Part shown: positions 18,407-27,300 of the stretch, piece by piece
Position numbering within the stretch: position 1 is the stretch's first letter
Layout: the number at the start of each line of letters is the position of its first letter
Assembly: GCF_019933235.1 (NCBI RefSeq)
Contig: NZ_CP082945.1
Span: 4,308,501 to 4,372,500 of the forward strand
DNA: 64,000 nucleotides
Source of the DNA: Streptomyces angustmyceticus
Lineage (GTDB): Bacteria; Actinomycetota; Actinomycetes; Streptomycetales; Streptomycetaceae
Direction of reading: 5' to 3'
Position numbers and translations under genes: made by a program
The notes under the pieces: generated by a model
Databases searched by the model: none
Told to the model about the DNA's origin: nothing
Seen by the model: the letters and a program-made list of their open reading frames with translations, nothing else

Positions 18407-19477
18407 ATGTCCGCTGAATCCTCCGGTGCCAGCTACGCCGCCGCGGGCGTCGACATCGAAGCCGGCGACCGCGCCGTGGACCTCATGAAGGAGTGGGTGA
18501 AGAAGGCCACCCGCCCCGAGGTCGTCGGCGGCCTGGGCGGCTTCGCCGGCCTCTTCGACGCCTCCGCCCTCAAGCGGTACGAGCGCCCGCTGCTCGCCTC
18601 CGCGACCGACGGCGTCGGCACCAAGGTCGACATCGCCCGCAAGATGGGCGTCTACGACAGCATCGGCCACGACCTCGTCGGCATGGTCGTCGACGACCTG
18701 GTCGTCTGCGGCGCCGAACCGCTGTTCATGACCGACTACATCTGCGTCGGCAAGGTCTACCCGGAGCGGGTCGCCGCGATCGTCAAGGGCATCGCCGAGG
18801 GCTGTGTGCTGGCCGGCTGCGCGCTGGTCGGCGGCGAGACCGCGGAGCACCCGGGGCTGCTGGGCGCGGACGAGTTCGACGTCGCCGGCGCCGGTACGGG
18901 CGTCGTCGAGGCGGACCGGGTGCTGGGCGCGGATCGTATCCGTACGGGCGACGCGGTGATCGCCATGGCGTCCTCCGGGCTTCACTCGAACGGGTACTCG
19001 CTGGTCCGCCATGTGCTGTTCGACCGGGCCGGAATGGCTCTGGACCGGGAGGTTCCGGAGTTCGGCCGCACGCTCGGCGAGGAGCTCCTGGAGCCCACCA
19101 AGATCTACTCGCTGGACTGTCTGGCGCTGACCCGCACGACCGAGGTGCACGCCTTCTCGCACATCACCGGTGGCGGCCTCGCCAACAACCTCGCCCGGGT
19201 CATCCCGGACGGCCTGCACGCCACCGTCGACCGCACCACCTGGACGCCGGGCCCGGTCTTCGACCTGGTCGGCGCGGCCGGCTCGGTCGCCCGCCCGGAG
19301 CTGGAGAAGACCCTGAACATGGGCGTCGGCATGATGGCCGTCGTGCCGCAGGGCTCGGTGGAGGCCGCCTTGACCACGCTGGCCGACCGGGGTGTGGACG
19401 CCTGGGTCAGCGGCGAGATCACCGACCGCGGTGACCGCGCCGAGGCAGTGACCCTGACCGGTGACTACGCGAGCTGA
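18407..19477 (+). CDS. purM: Phosphoribosylformylglycinamidine cyclo-ligase (AIR synthetase)
   Basis: 356 residues from ATG 18407, with AGGAAA upstream; an upstream GTG at 18308 overlaps purF and is unlikely. Family motifs: SYAAAGVDIEAGD at the N-terminus, ATDGVGTKVDIA, LVVCGAEPLFMTDYI, LVGGETAEHPG and HITGGGLANNLARV. It closes FGAM to AIR with ATP. It shares a transcript with purF and is the last purine gene here, followed by a convergent hairpin. Confidence 0.97.
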   Translation: MSAESSGASYAAAGVDIEAGDRAVDLMKEWVKKATRPEVVGGLGGFAGLFDASALKRYERPLLASATDGVGTKVDIARKMGVYDSIGHDLVGMVVDDLVVCGAEPLFMTDYICVGKVYPERVAAIVKGIAEGCVLAGCALVGGETAEHPGLLGADEFDVAGAGTGVVEADRVLGADRIRTGDAVIAMASSGLHSNGYSLVRHVLFDRAGMALDREVPEFGRTLGEELLEPTKIYSLDCLALTRTTEVHAFSHITGGGLANNLARVIPDGLHATVDRTTWTPGPVFDLVGAAGSVARPELEKTLNMGVGMMAVVPQGSVEAALTTLADRGVDAWVSGEITDRGDRAEAVTLTGDYAS

Positions 19478-19579
19478 GCGGACGGATCTCTCCCGTGGCC
19501 TCCGGGCCGCGGGAGGGGCCACCCTCCCGGGAAGCCGTCGCTACGGCCGCGGTCCCCGGGGTCATCCGGGCAGCACAGA

Positions 19580-19609
19580 ACCCGGTCCGGGCAAAGCCCA
19601 GGACCGGGT
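19580..19609. terminator. Bidirectional terminator between purM and the DUF3073 gene
   Basis: ACCCGGTCC (19580-19588) pairs perfectly with GGACCGGGT (19601-19609) around a 12-base loop. It lies between two convergent genes and can serve both. No T-run follows. Confidence 0.7.
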
Positions 19610-19643
19610 CCGTGATGCTGTTATGGGTGCCGCGAGCAGAGAC

Positions 19644-19889
19644 TCAAGCGCGACGACGCTGGTCCGACGAGTCGCCCTCGTCCTCTTCGTCGTCGTTGTA
19701 CAGCTCTGCGTACCGTGCGTACGGGTCGTCGTCCTCGTCATCCTCGAACGGCTCTCCGTTCGGAGGCTGCTGGTTCGACTGCGTTGCACCCAGCTCGTCG
19801 GCCAGTCGTGAGAGATCCGTCCCACCGCTGCTGTACTTCAGCTGGCGGGCGACCTTTGTCTGCTTGGCCTTGGCCCGGCCGCGCCCCAT
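19644..19889 (-). CDS. DUF3073 family small acidic-tailed protein
   Basis: 81 residues, a small protein family almost confined to actinobacteria. The N-terminus is strongly basic (GRGRAKAKQTKVARQLKY). The middle is neutral, and the C-terminal third is very acidic (EDDEDDDPYARY, then NDDEEDEGD). The charge split suggests nucleic-acid or ribosome contact, but no function is established to my knowledge. The ATG has GAGGGGG eight bases upstream. Its leader contains a small hairpin (GGGGC/GCCCC, about 19907-19925). The 317-base gap up to the vdh stop holds its promoter and no further gene. Confidence 0.88.
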   Translation of the reverse strand: MGRGRAKAKQTKVARQLKYSSGGTDLSRLADELGATQSNQQPPNGEPFEDDEDDDPYARYAELYNDDEEDEGDSSDQRRRA

Positions 19890-20206
19890 GGGTCGACCCC
19901 CTCAATGACGGGGCTCGATGGCCCCAGAGTCTTGACACGCGTTCATGGATCAGAGCGGGCTCTCGACAGAGAGACCGGCCCGTAGGGCTTTAACGGTACC
20001 TGCTTCCGCGGCCATACGGTACGTCGCCCGCATCACCCGCCGCTCGGCACGACCGGCAAGGTGCCCCGTCCCCGCTGGTCAACTGCGATTTTAACCTGTC
20101 CTGTACGGCGACCCGCCGACGGGTGGTGAGGGATATCTCCCCCGACCGTCCGCGGCGGGCCGCGCAAGGCTGTGTTTTTGGCCGATCGGGCCGCCGTCCG
20201 GCCGGG

Positions 20207-21325
20207 TCAGACCCGCCGCGCCTCCGCCATGCGCTGCTCGGCCAGACGGTCGGCGGCCGCGGCGGGCGGAATGCCGTCGGCCTTCGCACGGGCGAATATC
20301 GCCAGCGTGGTGTCGAAGATCTTCGCCGCCTTGGTCTTGCAGCGGTCGAAGTCGAAGCCGTGCAGCTCGTCGGCCACCTGGATGACGCCGCCGGCGTTCA
20401 CGACGTAGTCGGGGGCGTAGAGGATGCCGCGGTCGGACAGGTCCTTCTCGACGCCGGGGTGGGCGAGCTGGTTGTTGGCCGCGCCGCAGACCACCTTCGC
20501 GGTCAGCACCGGCAGCGACTCGTCGCTCAGCGCGCCGCCCAGCGCGCATGGCGCATACACGTCCAGGCCCTCGGTACGGATCAGTTCCTCGGTGTCCGCA
20601 ACCGCCGTGACCTGCGGGTACTTGGCGCGGACCCGGGCCACCGAGTCGGCGCGGACATCCGTGATCACGACCTCGGCGCCGTCCTGGAGGAGGTGCTCGA
20701 CGAGGAGGTGGCCGACCTTGCCGACGCCCGCGATGCCCACCTTTCGGCCGCGCAGCGTCGGGTCGCCCCAGGCGTGCTGGGCCGAGGCGCGCATGCCCTG
20801 GAAGACGCCGTAGGCGGTCAGGACGGAGGAGTCGCCGGCGCCGCCGTTCTGGGGGGAGCGGCCGGTGGTCCACTTGTTCGTACGGGAGACGACGTCCATG
20901 TCGGCGACGTAGGTGCCGACGTCGCAGGCGGTGACGTAGCGGCCGCCGAGCGAGGCCACGAACCGGCCGTAGGCGAGCAGGAGTTCCTCGGTCTTGATCA
21001 GGTCGGGGTCACCGATGATCACGGCCTTGCCGCCGCCGTGGTCCAGCCCGGCGAGGGCGTTCTTGTAGGACATGCCGCGCGAGAGGTTCAGGGCGTCCAG
21101 CACGGCCTCCTCCTCGGAGGCGTAGGCGTGGAAGCGGGTGCCGCCGAGGGCGGGGCCCAGGGCGGTGCTGTGGATGGCGATCACGGCCTTCAGGCCGCTG
21201 GCACGGTCCTGGCAGAGAACGACCTGCTCGTGGCCCCCCTGCTCCGATCGGAACAGGGTGTGCAGAACGCCGCCGTCGGTGCCGGCGTGGGCCGGACGTA
21301 CGTCAGTCACTGTGGTGACTCCCAT
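20207..21325 (-). CDS. vdh: Valine (branched-chain amino acid) dehydrogenase
   Basis: 372 residues from ATG 21325. It belongs to the Glu/Leu/Phe/Val dehydrogenase family. Substrate-binding parts are LGPALGGTR and GMSYKNALAGLDHGGGKAV, which holds the catalytic lysine. The Rossmann domain has VGIAGVGKVGHLLVEHLL, and CGAANNQLAHP and YVVNAGGVIQV follow. It deaminates valine, leucine and isoleucine with NAD, feeding branched acyl-CoA primers for fatty acids and polyketides. The sequence and the position beside bldC match the characterised Streptomyces Vdh. GAAGGAGG lies about 16 bases before the ATG, so the exact start is a little uncertain. Confidence 0.93.
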   Translation of the reverse strand: MGVTTVTDVRPAHAGTDGGVLHTLFRSEQGGHEQVVLCQDRASGLKAVIAIHSTALGPALGGTRFHAYASEEEAVLDALNLSRGMSYKNALAGLDHGGGKAVIIGDPDLIKTEELLLAYGRFVASLGGRYVTACDVGTYVADMDVVSRTNKWTTGRSPQNGGAGDSSVLTAYGVFQGMRASAQHAWGDPTLRGRKVGIAGVGKVGHLLVEHLLQDGAEVVITDVRADSVARVRAKYPQVTAVADTEELIRTEGLDVYAPCALGGALSDESLPVLTAKVVCGAANNQLAHPGVEKDLSDRGILYAPDYVVNAGGVIQVADELHGFDFDRCKTKAAKIFDTTLAIFARAKADGIPPAAAADRLAEQRMAEARRV

Positions 21326-21522
21326 AAGTCGCGAAGGACGCCCTCCTTCGGGTGGGGAGGGCCGGTTGAAAAGAGCGTAAGACCTGCGGGGCCGGTTGAT
21401 CGGTCGGGTGCCCAGGATCACCCTCTCCCGGGGGACGGGCATGGGACGATCTGGTCGTATCGCAGGCCGGCGGGGGCCCTCCGGATCTCCCGGCGGTGGA
21501 CTTCCCCTTTGAAGGAGCGGGC

Positions 21523-22359
21523 GTGGCCCTGGCGTCGTCGGTGAAGGTCCCGTACATGGCATATCTGCGGGTCTACGAGCCGCTGGCCGCGTTCCCCGAA
21601 CCGGAGCGCTCCCATTGGGCGCGCTATGCCAAACGGGAGGACACCCCCACCGCCCAGGACGAGCAGCGCCGGGCGCTGGCCGACCTGCTGGCGACCCCGC
21701 CGGTGCCGGTCCCGGTGCACGAGAGCGCCGACGCCTTCGTCGCCGTGGTGGACGAGGTGACCTGCGTCTGCCCCTGGCGCACCCGGCTGCGCGGCTGGCA
21801 GGCCCTGGAGGCGCTGGACGAGCTGCTCCCGGCGTCGGTGCTGGACGCGGCGCTGCCGCCGGTGGTGCGGATGCAGGCGGCCGGCGACTACGAGCGGTGG
21901 CGGGAGCGCAACCCGGACGCCAGGCCCTGGATCCGCGGCGCCGCCTGGCACGTCCCGGTCCGCTGGTTCGTGCTGTTCGACGACGACGAGCGGGAGTACA
22001 CGAAGGGTGAGCAGGCGCCCGTGATGCGTTACCGCACGCCCATGGTCGAGGCGCGGCGACGGGTCGCCCGGGGGCTGCGCACGCTGCGCGACGCCCTGGA
22101 AGAGGGGCCGCTGATCGACGGCCTGGTAGATGTGGGGCGCTGGCTCGAGGAATTCCATCCGCGCTCGCTCGTGGAGCTGGACTACGGAGGGCTGGTGCAC
22201 GCGGTGCCCGAGGAACAGCTCGCCGAGGACCGCTCCGCCGCCGAGGTGGCGGAGGGGCTCGCGGCGCTGCGCGAGGGGGACGGCGAGCGGGCCGGGGTCG
22301 CGTACGAGAAGCTTTCCCAGCGGTGGCGGGCGGTGCGGGAACGCCAGTTCTCCAGCTGA
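21523..22359 (+). CDS. Conserved hypothetical protein upstream of bldC
   Basis: 278 residues from GTG 21523, which has GAAGGAG five bases upstream. No signal peptide or membrane segment is visible. It is rich in Trp and Arg (HWARYAKRED, CVCPWRTRLRGWQALEAL, AAWHVPVRWFVLFDDDEREY), followed by acidic C-terminal helices. I recognise the gene as the usual neighbour between vdh and bldC in Streptomyces but no domain family. CVCPW is the only cysteine pair. It is divergent from vdh and ends before a small terminator hairpin. Function unknown. Confidence 0.8.
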   Translation: MALASSVKVPYMAYLRVYEPLAAFPEPERSHWARYAKREDTPTAQDEQRRALADLLATPPVPVPVHESADAFVAVVDEVTCVCPWRTRLRGWQALEALDELLPASVLDAALPPVVRMQAAGDYERWRERNPDARPWIRGAAWHVPVRWFVLFDDDEREYTKGEQAPVMRYRTPMVEARRRVARGLRTLRDALEEGPLIDGLVDVGRWLEEFHPRSLVELDYGGLVHAVPEEQLAEDRSAAEVAEGLAALREGDGERAGVAYEKLSQRWRAVRERQFSS

Positions 22360-22524
22360 GTGCCGGTGCGGTGCAATGGTAGGTATGCGGAATCGGTTCC
22401 TTCGCTTCGTGGTGGCCGGGCGGTAAAGGACGTAGGTCCCTATCCGGGCGATTGCCTCAAGCGTGACCTAAAGCACTGACTTCGGGTCTTGCTCCCAAGC
22501 CATACCCTCGTGCCAAAATAGGAC

Positions 22525-22547
22525 AAGGAGCCCGACGTGGGCTCCTT
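22525..22547 (+). terminator. Hairpin between the hypothetical gene and bldC
   Basis: AAGGAGCCC and GGGCTCCTT are exact complements around GACGT, about 165 bases after the preceding stop codon. No long T-run follows. It isolates bldC from upstream transcription or belongs to a small RNA; I cannot tell which. Confidence 0.55.
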
Positions 22548-22615
22548 CCGTCCAACTAAGGGCGGATAGATCGGTATTGCGCTCCTTGAGGGGTCTCGTG
22601 GCGACTGATCATGCT

Positions 22616-22647
22616 GTGACTGATCGTCACGGACGGGTGACTGTCCG
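22616..22647. promoter_or_regulatory. Repeat cluster in the bldC upstream region
   Basis: GTGACTG occurs at 22616 and again at 22637, 21 bases apart on the same face of the helix. GTGAC-N5-GTCAC (22616-22630) and CGGAC-N8-GTCCG (22630-22647) add inverted repeats. The 22360-22871 gap is less GC-rich than its surroundings and contains no convincing gene. The cluster is about 225 bases before the bldC ATG and may bind a regulator. Confidence 0.3.
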
Positions 22648-22871
22648 CTATGGCACGGTCCATCGGCTTCCGCCGAGGTTGAACACCTGAGAGGGCAATT
22701 CCATCGGTTTGGCCGACGTGGCTGGACAGATGGTGTAGTTGTAGTGCCGAGGACAAGCCGTTCGTCCTATAACCGACTCGGCCCGCGTCCGCCATTTCGG
22801 GCAACGCGGGTCAAGGTGCAGAATTTAGAGGAAAGAACCGTGATGGTTCGGTTCTCCCGAGGAGGCCGCTC

Positions 22872-23078
22872 ATGACCGCTCGCACCCCTGACGCCGAGCC
22901 GCTGCTTACCCCTGCCGAGGTTGCCACGATGTTCCGCGTGGACCCGAAGACGGTGACCCGTTGGGCCAAGGCAGGCAAGCTCACGTCCATCCGCACGCTC
23001 GGAGGGCATCGGCGTTACCGCGAGGCTGAGGTCCGCGCACTGCTCGCGGGTATCCCGCAGCAGCGCAGCGAGGCCTGA
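22872..23078 (+). CDS. bldC: Developmental regulator BldC (MerR-type single-domain DNA-binding protein)
   Basis: 68 residues consisting almost entirely of a winged MerR-type helix-turn-helix: LLTPAEVATMFRVDPKTVTR, WAKAGKLTSIRTLGGHRRY and the wing REAEVRALLAG. It lacks the MerR effector domain. BldC is known to bind direct repeats cooperatively and to hold back entry into sporulation in Streptomyces. The ATG follows GAGGAGG by six bases. It is monocistronic, with its own upstream region and a very strong terminator 155 bases downstream. Confidence 0.97.
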   Translation: MTARTPDAEPLLTPAEVATMFRVDPKTVTRWAKAGKLTSIRTLGGHRRYREAEVRALLAGIPQQRSEA

Positions 23079-23233
23079 ACAACCGCATAACCAGGTCGTT
23101 TTCGGGGCCCCCAACCCGAAAGCGCCTGCTTTGCACCCCTGGCTTTGCCTGCTTCACCACGCTCCACACAGCTCCATATGACGCGGCGCCTGCCCCAACA
23201 GGCCCCACACCCGCTCCATCTGGGTACGTCACC

Positions 23234-23273
23234 GATCGCGCTGGACTCCGCCGGGTCCAGCGCGATCTTTTTT
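23234..23273 (+). terminator. Strong intrinsic terminator of bldC
   Basis: GATCGCGCTGGA (23234-23245) pairs perfectly with TCCAGCGCGATC (23256-23267), followed by TTTTTT. A 12-bp stem with a true U-tract is uncommon in this GC-rich genome, making this the most classical terminator in the window. Confidence 0.9.
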
Positions 23274-23420
23274 GTGTGCGCCCGCTCCAGGGCCCCTCAG
23301 GGCGCTCGGGTCGCCCCGGCGCCGACACCGCCCCGGACGCCGGTCAGGGTGCCTTCACGGGCCCCGTGAGGGCCTTCGTGCGCGGACCCTGCGGACTCGT
23401 TACTGAGTCGTTCACAGGTG

Positions 23421-23468
23421 GTGCAATTGCACATATTAAATTGACCGGTTGTAGGCGAGGTGTAAGTT
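23421..23468 (+). promoter_or_regulatory. Orphan promoter with palindromic operator in an AT-rich patch
   Basis: GTGCAATTGCAC (23421-23432) is a perfect 12-bp palindrome. Just downstream TTGACC (23441-23446) and TAAGTT (23463-23468) are 16 bases apart. No rightward gene follows; a transcript would run antisense to the small CxxC protein gene. The rest of 23079-23607 holds only the bldC terminator. It could drive a small RNA. Confidence 0.35.
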
Positions 23469-23607
23469 CCGCATCGCGTCAAACTTGTTCGGTGACACCC
23501 GTCACACTACGCGGCGCTTGAAGACGATACGTCCGCTGCGGTAGAGAACTTCCCCCGCCACGCCCAACAGCGTGTCACCGCGCGGACGGTGACGCATGCG
23601 TCGTTGG

Positions 23608-23841
23608 TCATCCGGCCACGGGACTTTCGCCCTCGGCTGCCGGCGGCTCACAGACGGCCGGCGACGGCGCGGGGGCGGGCGACGGTGCCGGCGCCCCCGA
23701 ACGGGCCGTGTGCGCCTCCATGGCGAGCCGTAGCAGCTGGTGGCAGATGGGGCAGTGCCGCATCAGATGGCGATAGCCCGTCGCCGCCGACAGGTGGGCC
23801 CGCAACAGCGCCCTGGTCTCGTGTCGTACCGCAGTCGTCAT
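23608..23841 (-). CDS. Small CPICH-containing protein (DUF6274-like)
   Basis: 77 residues from ATG 23841, preceded by GGGGAGG nine bases upstream. An arginine- and histidine-rich helix (RHETRALLRAHLSAATGYRH) leads into MRHCPICHQLLRLAME, a CxxC with nearby histidines that could bind zinc. A proline-alanine tail of low complexity follows. I believe it matches a small streptomycete family of unknown function. It lies alone between bldC and tRNA-Asp. Confidence 0.65.
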   Translation of the reverse strand: MTTAVRHETRALLRAHLSAATGYRHLMRHCPICHQLLRLAMEAHTARSGAPAPSPAPAPSPAVCEPPAAEGESPVAG

Positions 23842-24226
23842 CGCGCATACCTCCCCGGCCCCCATGCCCTTCCTCAGTGAGTACCGGCGGTACGTGCCGC
23901 AGTCAATACGGCGGGCAGTAATCCGGCTACGCACCGCATTCGTCCGGGGCGGGTGTGGACACGGGTGCGGGGCCCTTCCGGTGGGGCCGGCCGGGGCGCG
24001 CGGTGGTGCTGCTCAGCGGTCGGGGAGGAGGGGGGAAGGGGCGGCGGATGCTCTCGGTCCGCGGGAGGGGGTGAGCGCCGGGGTGGGGCGGGCGCCGGGT
24101 CGCGACGCGGGCCGTACGGGCGGGGGCTGACGGGGCGTGTGGTGTCCGGGACGGGATGGTCGCGGGGCGGGGCCGGGCCGGACAGCAGAACGGCCCGCAT
24201 CCGAGAGGGATGCGGGCCGTGAAATG

Positions 24227-24301
24227 CGGTCCTGACGGGATTTGAACCCGCGGCCTCCACCTTGACAGGGTGGCGAGCACTCCAAACTGCTCCACAGGAC
24301 C
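24227..24301 (-). tRNA. tRNA-Asp(GTC), copy 1
   Basis: 75-base cloverleaf read leftward: acceptor GGTCCTG/CAGGACC, anticodon loop CTGTCAA with GTC, T-loop TTCAAAT and discriminator G as expected for aspartate. No CCA is encoded. It is identical to 30188-30262. Confidence 0.96.
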
Positions 24302-24394
24302 TTGCGTTTGCTTTCCGCTTGCGGCGGGCTGCGAAGCAAGACTCTACAGCAGGTCAGGGGGTGCGGTCGAACTCGGTACCGGCGGCCCTCGTTC

Positions 24395-27300
24395 CTAGGG
24401 CGCCGCGGCGTCCACCGCCTTCACGATCCGCTTGTCGGAGACCGGGTACGCGGTGCCCAGGGCGTGCGCGAAGTAGCTCACCCGGAGCTCCTCGATCATC
24501 CAGCGGATCTCCAGGGCCGCGGCCGGCACCGGGCGGCCCTGCGGGAACTGCTCCAGCAGCCAGGCGTATTCGTCCTGCATCTCCTTCACCTTCGCCATAC
24601 GGGTGCGGTCCCGCTCGGCGTGGGTGGGCAGCTGCTGCAGCCGGCGGTCGGCGGCCACCAGATAGCGCATCAGGTCGGGCAGCCGCTTGGCGCCGTGCGC
24701 CGTCACGAAGCCCGGCTTGATCAGCGCCGCCAGCTGCTCCCTGACGTCCGTGAGCGACGGCAGCAGGGAGGGGAAGGACGTCTCCTTCAGCCGGCGCTCG
24801 CACGCCTGCCAGGCGGCCAGCACCTCCTGGACCTGCTGGACGGTCCGGAGCGTGACGTCCACCAGATCGGCGCGCACGGCGTCGAACAGCTTGCGGAAGG
24901 ACTCCTCGTCCCACGCCGGGCCGCCCCGGGCCGCGATCAGCCGGTCGGTGGCGGCGGTCACACAGTCCTCGAAGAGCGCCGCGATGGAGCCGTGCGGATT
25001 ACGGGAGAGTGCCAGCTTCTGCTGGTTGCTGAGTTTGCCCTGCGCGAACTTGGCCGGATTGGACGGGATGTTGAGCAGGATGAGCCGCCGGGTGCCCGCC
25101 CACATCGCGGTGAGCTGTTCGGCCTCGGTGTCGAAGAGGCGTACCGCGACGCTGCTGCCCTCGTCGACCAGCGCCGGGTAGGCCTTCAGCGGCTGGCCCC
25201 CGCGCCGGGTCTCGAAGGTGCGCGGCAGGGTGCCGATCGTCCAGGACGTCAGCCCGGTCCGCTGCTCCGGGCCGGCCGGCGCCTGCCCGGCGCCCGCGCC
25301 GCCCTGCCCGCGGTCCCCGGCGGGCCGCTCGGCGGCCTGCTCGAAGGCCTTGGAGATGGCCGCCCTGGTCTTCGGCTTGAGCGTGAGCCGCAGTGCCTCC
25401 AGGTCCTTGTCCTCGGCGAGCTTGCGGCGCCGCTCGTCGATCACCCGGAAGGTGATCTTGAGGTGGTCGGGGAGCTTCCCCGGGTCGAAGTCGGCGGCCT
25501 CGACCGGTACGCCCACCATCCGCTGCAGCCCGGCGGCCAGAGACGTCGTCAGGGCGCCCTGGAGGGGGACCGTGGTGTCCAGGAAGCGGGCCGCGAAGTT
25601 CGGCGCCGGGACGTAGTTGCGGCGGATCGGCTTGGGGAGCGACCGGATCAGCTCGGTCACCAGCTGCTCGCGCAGGCCCGGGATCTGCCAGTCGAAGCCC
25701 TCGGAGGTGACCTGGTTGAGCACCTGGAGCGGGATGTGGACGGTCACGCCGTCCGCGTCCGCACCGGGCTCGAACTGGTAGGTGACCTTGAACTTCAGCT
25801 TTCCCTGCCGCCAGGAATCCGGATAGTCGTCCTTGGTGACGGCCTCGGCGGACTCGTTGATGAGCATGGAGTGCTCGAAGTCCAGCAGCTCCGGCTCTTC
25901 GCGGTGCTTCTTCTTCCACCAGGCGTCGAAGTGCGCACCGGAGACCACGTCGGCGGGAATGCGCTGGTCGTAGAAGTCGAAGAGGGTCTCGTCGTCCACG
26001 AGGATGTCGCGGCGGCGGGCGCGGTGCTCCAACTCCTCGACCTCGCCGAGGAGTTTGCGGTTGTCGTGGAAGAAGCGGTGGTGGGTGCGCCAGTCGCCCT
26101 CGACCAGGGCGTTGCGGATGAACAGGTCCCGCGAGGTCTCCGGGTCGATACGGCCGTAGGCGATCTTGCGCTGGGCGACGATCGGGACGCCGTAGAGCGT
26201 CACCCGCTCGTACGCCATCACCGCGGCCATCTTCTGTTCCCAGTGCGGCTCGCTGTACGTCCGCTTGACCAGGTGCTGGGCGAGCGGTTCGATCCACTCC
26301 GGCTCGATCTTCGCGTTCACCCGCCCCCACAGGCGGGACGTCTCGACCAGCTCGGCGGACATCACCCAGCGCGGCGGCTTCTTGAAGAGCGCGGAGCCGG
26401 GGAACACCGCGAACTTGGCGCTGCGGGCGCCCAAATACTCGTTCTTGGCGTCCGTGTCCTTCAGCCCGAGGTGCGAGAGCAGACCGGCGAGCAGGGATGT
26501 GTGGATGTGGTCGGGCGCCGCGTCCTCCTCGCTGAGGTGGATGCCCATGGTCTTGGCGACCGACCGCAGCTGGGAGTAGATGTCCTGCCACTCGCGTATC
26601 CGCAGGTAGTTCAGGAACTCGCTGCGGCACATCCGGCGGAAGGCGGAGGAGGACAGCTCCTTCTGCTGCTCGCGGACGTAGCGCCAGAGGTTCAGGAAGG
26701 CGAGGAAGTCGGAGGTCTCGTCCTTGAAGCGGGCGTGCTGCTGGTCGGCCTGCTGCTGCTTGTCGGCGGGCCGCTCGCGCGGGTCCTGGATGGACAGCGC
26801 CGCCGCGATGACCATGACCTCGCGGACGCAGCCGTTGCGGTCGGCCTCCAGCACCATCCGCGCCAGCCGCGGGTCGACCGGCAGCTGGGAGAGCTTGCGG
26901 CCGAGCGGGGTGAGCCGCTGCCCCTTCTGACCCGACTGGGAGGACTTCTGCTTGCTGTCGAGCGCCCCGAGCTCGCTCAGCAGGTCGACGCCGTCCTTGA
27001 TGTTGCGGCGGTCCGGCGGGTCGATGAAGGGGAACTTCTCGATGTCGCCGAGGCCGGCCGCGGTCATCTGCAGGATGACGGAGGCGAGGTTGGTGCGGAG
27101 GATCTCGGCGTCGGTGAACTCGGGCCGGGAGAGGAAGTCGTCCTCGGAGTAGAGGCGGATGCAGATGCCGTCACTGGTCCGGCCGCAGCGGCCCTTGCGC
27201 TGGTTGGCGCTGGCCTGCGAGACCGGCTCGATGGGCAGCCGCTGGACCTTGGTGCGGTAGCTGTAGCGGGAGATGCGGGCCATGCCGGGGTCGATGACGT

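Noticed and set aside
22556..22804. 82-codon leftward frame upstream of bldC
   Set aside because: Poor third-position GC bias, no ribosome-binding site, and it overlaps the bldC regulatory region.
23297..23482. 61-codon leftward frame with CNCTTC cysteines
   Set aside because: The cysteine cluster arises over the AT-rich promoter patch; no start signal and no similarity recognised.
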